Assembly (NCBI GenBank): GCA_947258905.1
Contig: CAMYKF010000370.1
Span: 1-15,620 of the forward strand
Direction: 5' to 3'
Length of the DNA stretch: 15,620 bases
Source: an uncultured Pirellulaceae bacterium
Lineage (GTDB): Bacteria; Planctomycetota; Planctomycetia; Pirellulales; Pirellulaceae
Positions 7,612 to 13,085 of this stretch are shown here, piece after piece; position 1 is the first letter of the stretch; every line of letters begins with the position of its first letter. Both the position numbers and the translations under genes were made by a program. The notes under the pieces were generated by a model. That model did no database searches and was not told where the DNA came from. It saw nothing but the letters and a program-made list of their open reading frames with translations.

Positions 7612-8496
7612 TCAGATTGATTCTTCGCGGTCCGCCTGCTGGCGAGCATGACGCGCTTCCTGCGCTTCAAGGTAGCGATTTTTCGCTTGCCGGTATTTCC
7701 ATTCAATGAACATGATGCCGCCCACAAGAATGGGAATGCCAGCCAGCTTGATCCACGTCGAATTAGGACCCACGAAATCGTTGATCTCCCGGGCAAAAAA
7801 CAACATGATCGAATTGCCCAGGAGGCTGCCGGTAATCACACCCAGTACAGTGCGCACACGGCCCAGTCCCAACAGCCGGCCGAAGATGGAACCGCCGATG
7901 CTGCCTGTGGTCGAAGTCGGAAATATCACAAAGGCGACCAGGGCGACAAAGGCCAGTCGTTTCAGCCACGGCTGCATCTCCATGATGAACTTGCCATCGG
8001 ACGCCAGCCCGGCAATCTTCTCGCCCACCCAAGGCAAGCGGAACAGGATGCCCATGTGAAAAGTCACAAACAGGGCCACCATCATGTCCATGTAGGTGAC
8101 CATCGAAAACAGCTGGACCGGTGACAGCGCTACGTACTCCCACAAACCCTCGGCCTGACCCTCCTGGCCACCGAGGATGACAAAGCGGCCCAAGACAAAA
8201 AATGTGACTAGCGAAGCCATCACAAACTTCCCCGCCACTCCCCATCCCGATGTCAATCCGATGAACAGCAGGATCAGCGCGGTCAACACCGCGGGGCCGA
8301 TCAGCGTGACGATCCACACCACGGGGAATTGCTTGCGAAAGTTGCGTTCGAAATCCGTGATCGTCCTGATCATCGACCGACGCATCTCGTCGGGGGCCAG
8401 GTCGGCATCCAGCAGGGCCTCCAGCGCGTAATCGCTCGACCGCATGCTGGCGGCGGTTTCGGAGACTTCGGTTTCCTGCCGGGTATCCACGGTCAT
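7612..8496 (-). CDS. Polytopic membrane protein, possibly small multidrug export (COG2426-like)
   Basis: The 294-residue product has a hydrophilic N-terminus of about 56 residues, about six hydrophobic segments (near 57-81, 90-109, 128-153, 178-198, 214-235 and 249-266) and a charged C-terminal tail. The stretch IFPTSTTGSIGGSIFG followed by RLLGLG and a glycine-rich helix resembles the PxxGTGAWTGA-type region of the Sm_multidrug_ex family, members of which are also annotated simply as membrane proteins. The match is by eye and partial. The ATG at 8496 has only a weak ribosome site. The gene is first in a minus-strand run with the glycosylase (one-base gap) and the CPBP protease. It is divergent from the M48 lipoprotein gene at 8724. 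The transport role is a guess; the membrane topology is better supported. Confidence 0.6.
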   Translation of the reverse strand: MTVDTRQETEVSETAASMRSSDYALEALLDADLAPDEMRRSMIRTITDFERNFRKQFPVVWIVTLIGPAVLTALILLFIGLTSGWGVAGKFVMASLVTFFVLGRFVILGGQEGQAEGLWEYVALSPVQLFSMVTYMDMMVALFVTFHMGILFRLPWVGEKIAGLASDGKFIMEMQPWLKRLAFVALVAFVIFPTSTTGSIGGSIFGRLLGLGRVRTVLGVITGSLLGNSIMLFFAREINDFVGPNSTWIKLAGIPILVGGIMFIEWKYRQAKNRYLEAQEARHARQQADREESI

Positions 8497-8559
8497 GAAT
8501 GCAGCCTGAATGGCGTGACGTCTGCTTGAATCGCCTATTTTAGCTTTCTTGCTTATTTC

Positions 8560-8583
8560 GTCGATGGCACGATGCGCATCGAC
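8560..8583. promoter_or_regulatory. Inverted repeat in divergent intergenic region
   Basis: GTCGATG at 8560-8566 is mirrored by CATCGAC at 8577-8583 with a 10-base spacer. It lies between the divergent starts at 8496 (membrane protein) and 8724 (M48 protease), where promoters for both must lie. It could be an operator or a chance hairpin. I could not pick out convincing -35 and -10 boxes. Confidence 0.3.
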
Positions 8584-8723
8584 ATTCGGCCAGCGAAAAC
8601 TTGACTGCTAGCCGGTAATTTTGACAAAGACCGAAAGAATCAATCCGACTATCTTCCGCAGGATATTGATCATAACGCCAGTGACTGGCAGCAACGAGGT
8701 GATGAGTGGAAGGCAACGGGAAC

Positions 8724-9557
8724 ATGAAGTTTGATCGTCGGCAATGGCTGTGGGCCACAGGTGTAAGCGGTTTTGGAATAGCCGGATGCATGGGCGGGTG
8801 TCGCACCGCTCCGCTCACGGGTCGGCGACAGTTGATGCTGATGCCGGAAACCCAGGAAATGGCTTTGGGTCTGCAAGCGTATAACGAAATCGTGGAAGCC
8901 GAGCCTGCCTCACAAAACATGCCTCTGGTCCAGCTGGTTAATCGAGTGGGACAGCGAATTGCGGATGTATCGGATCGCAGTGATTTCGACTGGGAATTTC
9001 GTCTGATCGACAGCCCGACGCAGAACGCCTTTTGCCTGCCTGGCGGCAAGGTAGCCGTATACGAAGGTATTTTGCCGGTTTGCGAAAACGAGGCGGGGCT
9101 GGCCGTGGTGATGTCCCACGAGGTGGCTCATGCTTTGGCTCGACATGGTGGCGAGCGGATGAGCCAGGGCATGTTCAGTGACGGTGCCCAACAGGTAATC
9201 AGTCGGATTGCCAAGACTCATGTTCCGAACAAGGCCGAGCAGCTGATGCAAGCGTACGGGATCGCTTCGGAGTATGGTGTTATCTTGCCGTACAGCCGCA
9301 AGCAGGAATCGGAAGCCGATCATATCGGCGTGATGATGATGGCTCAGGCGGGATACGATCCCAATGAGGCGCCGAGATTTTGGCAGCGATTTGGCAGTGT
9401 CGGCGGCGAGAAGATGCCCGAGTTCATGTCCACGCATCCAGCCGACCACCGTCGAGCCGCCGACCTGATGGCTCTGATGAGTGAAGCCGAGCAGCACTAT
9501 GCCGGGGCATCGCAGAAGTTCGGACGCGGGCAGGCCATTGTGGCGAATCAGGCTTAA
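8724..9557 (+). CDS. M48 family metalloprotease, Tat-type lipoprotein
   Basis: The 277-residue product is a zinc protease of the M48 type (LoiP/YcaL/BepA-like periplasmic group), likely acting on misfolded envelope proteins. The zinc motif HEVAH is at 132-136, and E195 in SRKQESEAD is the expected third ligand. The family motif NAFCLPGG is at 101-108, and STHPADHRR lies near the end. The N-terminus has a twin arginine (FDRRQWL), a short hydrophobic stretch and a lipobox IAGC with C22, which suggests export by Tat and lipid anchoring. I chose the ATG at 8724, with GGAAGG ten bases upstream; a GTG at 8706 would add six residues before the signal. There is no TPR domain. The gene stands alone on the plus strand, divergent from the membrane protein gene at 8496. 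The protease class is firm; the Tat route is inferred. Confidence 0.88.
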   Translation: MKFDRRQWLWATGVSGFGIAGCMGGCRTAPLTGRRQLMLMPETQEMALGLQAYNEIVEAEPASQNMPLVQLVNRVGQRIADVSDRSDFDWEFRLIDSPTQNAFCLPGGKVAVYEGILPVCENEAGLAVVMSHEVAHALARHGGERMSQGMFSDGAQQVISRIAKTHVPNKAEQLMQAYGIASEYGVILPYSRKQESEADHIGVMMMAQAGYDPNEAPRFWQRFGSVGGEKMPEFMSTHPADHRRAADLMALMSEAEQHYAGASQKFGRGQAIVANQA

Positions 9558-9795
9558 ATGACGGAACCGTTCGCATTGATAACCGGGTGCACCGTCTACT
9601 CGTTATCTGACCTTGCGGGCATTGAGGTTCGCGCCAAAACAAGAGTTGCCGCTCAATCAGGTCTCGGCAGGAGCCTCGACCTACCGATGGCATGTCGTCC
9701 AGGCCTACCTGAATAGGACCACATGCGGTACGGTGCGCGCCCCCCTTTCCCTCGGGCTTCGGCCGTGAGCTCAGCCGAACGGGAGAGGTCGCAGA

Positions 9796-9811
9796 TCCCG
9801 GCGCGCCGGGA
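9796..9811. repeat. 16-bp perfect palindrome, same core as at 711-726
   Basis: TCCCGGCGCGCCGGGA is a perfect palindrome and is identical to the centre of the terminator-like palindrome at 711-726. Each lies in a spacer between convergent genes. It is followed at once by another hairpin (9814-9840) rather than by a T-tract. Confidence 0.7.
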
Positions 9812-9813
9812 GT

Positions 9814-9840
9814 GGTTGGGCTTTTGATAAAAGACCAACC
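9814..9840. terminator. 27-base hairpin, possible bidirectional terminator
   Basis: GGTTGG at 9814-9819 pairs with CCAACC at 9835-9840, and CTTTT at 9821-9825 pairs with AAAAG at 9829-9833 around a GAT loop, with one mismatch between the two stems. It sits between the ends of two convergent genes. No T-tract directly follows it on either strand, so a terminator role is only likely by position. Confidence 0.35.
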
Positions 9841-9901
9841 GGGTGAGCGCATAGTGTACGCACAACGCACAAAAAAAACGTCTTACGAGAACTAAGTCCC
9901 G

Positions 9902-9945
9902 GCCCTCATCCGCCCTGCGGGCACCTTCTCCCCGAGGGAGAAGGG
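9902..9945. repeat. Two-hairpin intergenic repeat
   Basis: The stretch starts CCCTCATCC, then has a GCCC-TGC-GGGC hairpin (9912-9922) and directly after it a 9-bp stem CCTTCTCCC / GGGAGAAGG with a CGA loop (9924-9944). This CCCTCA...GGGAGAAGGG form resembles dispersed intergenic repeats common in many GC-rich bacterial genomes; I recognise the pattern but cannot check copy number here. It lies 11 bases beyond the stop of the pentapeptide-repeat gene and may act as its terminator. Confidence 0.5.
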
Positions 9946-9954
9946 AGGGAATGC

Positions 9955-10590
9955 CTAGATCGCGGCCCGCCAGACCTGCCACCACGATTTCTTGTCTTCC
10001 TTTTTGGAGGTAAAGCCCCAGGGCTTGCCGTTGGTGCCAATGCTGCCTTGCAGTTTGGCGAAGGTGAAATCGGCTCGGGCGATTTTGGCTCCGGTCATGT
10101 CCGCTTCGCGCAAGTCACACTTGCTGAGATCTGCGCCGGTAAAATCGCAGCTGTAAAGATTCGACTTGCTCAGGTTGGCAGCCGTAAAAATGCCTCGCAA
10201 CTCGGCAAAGCTGCAATCGGAATTGCTGAGGTTGGCTCCGGTGAAGTCGGCGCCATTGGCACGACAATGCCGCAACAGAATTTTGTCGCCATTGATCGAC
10301 AGCAATATGGCACCGTCCAGCACGGCATCGGAAAGATCGGCGCCGCGCATGTCGGCCTCGGCAAAATTGGCTCGTTTGGCCACGCAATTCTGGAACTTGG
10401 CGTTGCTGAACTGGGCAAACCTGCAATCGGCGTCGGTGAAATTACACGCCTTGAAGGTTGCTCCGGAAAAGTCCAATCCCGAAAGGTCTGCACCCGTCAG
10501 GTTGGCGCCGGAGAGTTGCACGCCTCGCGGCGATTCAACAGCCAATTCCATTAGCACGCTGCCGGAGCCTTTTTGTTTGATTACAAGCAC
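9955..10590 (-). CDS. Pentapeptide-repeat protein
   Basis: The 211-residue product is built mostly of pentapeptide repeats of the A(D/N)LxX type from about residue 24 to 183, for example LSGANLTGADLSGLDFSGA and FTGADLSKCDLREADMTGA. Such repeats fold into a right-handed four-sided beta helix. A short break in the pattern (about 95-109, AILLSINGDKILLRH) probably makes a loop in the helix. The C-terminal tail is basic and Trp-rich (KKSWWQVW). There is no signal peptide, so it is probably cytoplasmic. Some family members mimic DNA and protect gyrase, but most have no known role and nothing here proves that function. The GTG at 10590 is supported by GGAGG five bases upstream. A hairpin lies just upstream of that ribosome site. 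The gene is last in the minus-strand series, 481 bases after its upstream neighbour, so it probably has its own promoter. Confidence 0.9.
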   Translation of the reverse strand: MLVIKQKGSGSVLMELAVESPRGVQLSGANLTGADLSGLDFSGATFKACNFTDADCRFAQFSNAKFQNCVAKRANFAEADMRGADLSDAVLDGAILLSINGDKILLRHCRANGADFTGANLSNSDCSFAELRGIFTAANLSKSNLYSCDFTGADLSKCDLREADMTGAKIARADFTFAKLQGSIGTNGKPWGFTSKKEDKKSWWQVWRAAI

Positions 10591-11071
10591 GATTGCCTCC
10601 GCCTTGGCTGGTAGGAAAGGGTGGACCAGCCGACTTCCCTAAATGAAACTTCCCTGCGTGACCGGATTCACAGAACGATCGCTGACGAATCCGGCCTGAC
10701 AATGTCCGTTTGAGTACAAAGTTTGTACGCGGCATCTCCTGGAAGCCTCGGATTTCACAATTTGAAACCTCGAACAAAAATGTGAGGTGTCATGGGAGCA
10801 AGCGCAGAACGATTGCCGTGAAATCAACTTCCATTCTAGCCTTTTCGCTCGTGGAGAGCCAATATTTACGCACTTTCCGGGCCATTTGTCTGGAATCGAT
10901 GTCAAAATTCGGTACTCGTTATATGTCGGGGATCGTCCCAAAATACGTAGTTCAGTTCCGTTAACAGTACTTGGGGACCCGGACCTGGCGTTTTCCGCCA
11001 AACCTGTGGACGTTGTGACGACGTGGAACGGGCCCGGGTTCCCCGGTTCCTCGACCCTGTGGATCCGTACT
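10591..11071. other. Spacer without convincing gene, upstream of pentapeptide-repeat gene
   Basis: This 481-base stretch looks less GC-rich than its surroundings. It contains the hairpin at 10606-10631, an inverted repeat CCGGATTC 10662-10669 / GAATCCGG 10687-10694, a small hairpin TGGCG/CGCCA at 10986-11000, and GGAAC 11025-11029 / GTTCC 11038-11042, which lies just after the stop of the minus-strand gene at 11072 and could mark its transcript end, though without a T-tract. ORFs on both strands cross the region, but none has a recognisable motif or a good ribosome site. Confidence 0.55.
10606..10631 (-). promoter_or_regulatory. Leader hairpin next to the ribosome site of the pentapeptide-repeat gene
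   Basis: In the minus-strand transcript GGCTGGT (10631-10625) pairs with ACCAGCC (10612-10606) across a 12-base loop. The GGAGG ribosome site (10600-10596) follows after five bases and the GTG start is at 10590. The hairpin could affect translation or be an operator in DNA. The pairing is perfect over 7 bp; the role is inferred. Confidence 0.4.
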
Positions 11072-11875
11072 TCATTTGCGGTCGGTCGAATCACTCGTTG
11101 CTTCGGCAGTCTGCAATCCCCGAAACTCCGCCAAATTCACTTTTTCGAAATCCATCCAGTAGCGCTTGGCAGATTCGATTCGTTGCTGGTCCTTGTCCGA
11201 CAATTGCCACATCACCGTATGTCTTGAGCGAAGTGTGATCGGGTCGGACGGTGGATCGATCCGGGGAAGCAGCGTGATTTCGACTTCCTCGGGAATGAAA
11301 CTGTATTTTTTGATGGCTGCATTCAGCTTGAGGCGGGCAAATGGTGGCATGCGACGCGGGTCGGTCGCATTGAGCCGCGAGAATTGATCGAGGAACTCAT
11401 AGTAACGGTGCAAGTCGTTGGTGCGCCCAGGCTGCTGGCCGCGCGTGCGATAGGTCAACTGCGGACTCTGTAACGTCAGCCAGCCAGTGGTTACATCGTA
11501 TTGTTCATCAAACACCGGGTGAAACAGAAACTCGTTGTCGCCACTGGCAACGCTCGAGCTCTGCAATGCCGCCAGAATCTTCAACACCTCGCCTTCAATG
11601 ATCTCCGTTTTGATCTGGCGTGCCGTGTTAAGGAGTACAAAGCTCTTTTTGCTGGACTGATACACCACGATCTCTTCCGGGAAACGCGTGCGGTCGGCGG
11701 CCAACAGGAAATCGAAAATCAAATCACCGGAGAACAGCGTCAAATTTTCCGAAATCGGCTCCGCTTCACCATCACGATAGACTTCCGTTTCAATGCGAAA
11801 TTCCTGGGCGACAACAGCTGGGGCGAGCATGATCACTCCGACAAAAACGGCGAGACGCATCGGCTTCAATTCCAT
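11072..11875 (-). CDS. Exported protein of unknown family
   Basis: I do not recognise this 267-residue protein. It begins with a signal peptide: MRLAVFVGVIMLAPAVVAQ from the second Met, with likely cleavage after VVA at residue 23 counted from the ATG at 11875. The mature part has no Cys, no membrane segment and no repeat. It looks like a mixed alpha/beta domain, with TEVYRDGEAEPISENLTLF and a later VVYQSSKKSFVLLNTARQI near the start, which suggests paired beta strands. Its C-terminus is charged. It lies 179 bases after the stop of the M48 protease gene on the same strand. Two starts are possible (11875 and 11860); neither has a good ribosome site. The coding status is supported by the signal peptide and by an open frame of ordinary protein composition. 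Similar secreted proteins of unknown role are common in planctomycetes. Confidence 0.75.
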   Translation of the reverse strand: MELKPMRLAVFVGVIMLAPAVVAQEFRIETEVYRDGEAEPISENLTLFSGDLIFDFLLAADRTRFPEEIVVYQSSKKSFVLLNTARQIKTEIIEGEVLKILAALQSSSVASGDNEFLFHPVFDEQYDVTTGWLTLQSPQLTYRTRGQQPGRTNDLHRYYEFLDQFSRLNATDPRRMPPFARLKLNAAIKKYSFIPEEVEITLLPRIDPPSDPITLRSRHTVMWQLSDKDQQRIESAKRYWMDFEKVNLAEFRGLQTAEATSDSTDRK

Positions 11876-12054
11876 TTGAAGTTTCGGGATGGCGGGGCGG
11901 CTGCCAACTCGCTCAGGCCGTCAGGCGGCATCACAAAAATTGTCTGCCGGTTGATCCGCGGGCAGTGGCAGCCTCTGGTGGAGCCGCAGACTAGTAGGAC
12001 CGTTCCTGACCGTCCAGACAGATCGAATGAGTGCGCGCAGTGCGGGGCTAGCAT

Positions 12055-12918
12055 CTACTGGCGCAGACCCGGGGGAAGGCCGTTGGGAAACAACTCCTCG
12101 ATAATGGCCTCGATATAGGCTTTGCGATTTTTGGGCTGCGGATGCGTGCTGAGCATTTCAGGCTGTCCGCCACCGCCAGCGTACTTTTCCAGAACATCCA
12201 TAACCCCCAGCATCGCGTGGGGATCGTAGCCGGCATCGGTCATCAGGAGGACGCCCCACCGATCCGATTCCAATTCGTCCTGGCGACCGTAACTCATCAT
12301 CGTGAATTGGGCGACCATTTGAGCCATCCGCGCCGAATTGACATCGCCGCCAGCCACGCCCGCAGCCCCCGCCAGGCCGGACCACAGTCGTTGCGAGGCA
12401 ATTCTCTCGGCACCATGACGATGAATCACGTGTCCGATTTCGTGACCAAGTACGCCAGCCAACTGGCCCTCGGTTTCCAGTTTGTTGTACAGCGCGTAGG
12501 TAATAAATATCTGGCCTCCGGGGAGTGCAAAGGCATTTACCGTGCGCGGGTCGGCCAGCAAATGGAATTCAAACGGGTAGCCAAGGCTCTTGCTTTTTTT
12601 AGCCAGCTGTTGATGCAGGGAGTTCAACAGCTTGCCACCGACCTGGTCCACGTATCGTTGTGCTTCGGAGTCGTGATACAGGCCGCCGTGCTGGGCGGCC
12701 ATTTCCGGTGCCGCGCTCAAGCCCAGCTGGATCTCCTGATCTTCGGTCAGTCCCACACGTTGCTTTTCGCCCGTGATCGGGTTTTCCTCGGTCTTCGCCC
12801 AGTAGCTGACGAGGGAAAACAGCACGATACCCACTGCGATGAGCAGCCGCAGGCTGAGCCCACTGGGCCGCCGCTTGTGTTGGCGTTGTTGCTGTTCCTG
12901 TCCATATCCGTAACTCAT
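12055..12918 (-). CDS. M48 family metalloprotease, membrane-anchored
   Basis: The 287-residue product is a second M48 zinc protease. A Gln- and basic-rich N-terminus (EQQQRQHKRR) comes before one membrane segment at about 21-40, so the catalytic domain should face the periplasm. The zinc site is HEIGH at 159-163, and E215 in YGRQDELESD is the likely third ligand. NAFALPGG at 128-135 and STHPQPKNRK near the end are also family features. It lacks the lipobox of the other M48 protein at 8724 and is clearly different from it in sequence, so this is not a recent tandem copy. The ATG at 12918 has GGAG seven bases upstream. The gene lies 167 bases after the cytochrome/WD40 gene on the same strand. 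Its substrate is not known; envelope protein quality control is the usual role. Confidence 0.9.
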   Translation of the reverse strand: MSYGYGQEQQQRQHKRRPSGLSLRLLIAVGIVLFSLVSYWAKTEENPITGEKQRVGLTEDQEIQLGLSAAPEMAAQHGGLYHDSEAQRYVDQVGGKLLNSLHQQLAKKSKSLGYPFEFHLLADPRTVNAFALPGGQIFITYALYNKLETEGQLAGVLGHEIGHVIHRHGAERIASQRLWSGLAGAAGVAGGDVNSARMAQMVAQFTMMSYGRQDELESDRWGVLLMTDAGYDPHAMLGVMDVLEKYAGGGGQPEMLSTHPQPKNRKAYIEAIIEELFPNGLPPGLRQ

Positions 12919-13085
12919 GGCGGGGCTCCGAGGGGCCGCGTGCGGCCAAAAAGATTGAAAGCAATAGGATCAGGGAATAGGGGAATAAAAAAGAGCGCTC
13001 GCCGGGCGTGCGCAATCAATTCCTCGGCAGCATATATTAAATGCGTCTCATGGTTCCGAAAAGCACGTTTGCCAAAGCCCGGAGA

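Larger units (their letters stand above)
9558..9954. other. Spacer between convergent genes with a cluster of hairpins
   Basis: This 397-base spacer separates the ends of the M48 lipoprotein and pentapeptide-repeat genes. The first 180 bases show no clear signal. From 9744 onward there are at least five stem-loops: TTCGGC 9758-9763 / GCCGAA 9774-9779 (extendable by the imperfect pair CCTTTCCC / GGGAGAGG), a palindrome at 9796-9811, a long hairpin at 9814-9840, GCCC/GGGC at 9912-9922, and CCTTCTCCC/GGGAGAAGG at 9924-9944. An A8 run lies at about 9870-9877. No ORF here has protein-like features. Confidence 0.65.

Noticed and set aside
7611..7796. Longer N-terminus for the uracil-DNA glycosylase
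   Set aside because: The extra 62 residues would be read out of frame through the end of the upstream membrane protein gene and do not resemble the family. The ATG at 7610 fits family length.
9955..10590. Gyrase-protecting quinolone resistance (Qnr) protein
   Set aside because: The pentapeptide pattern is shared, but the Qnr loop pattern and length are not evident and a plain pentapeptide-repeat call is all that can be supported.
10639..11094. 151-residue open frame on the minus strand in the spacer
   Set aside because: It begins with a GTG inside the end of the upstream gene, has no good ribosome site, no motif and an irregular composition. It cannot be excluded as a degraded gene, but I cannot support it.
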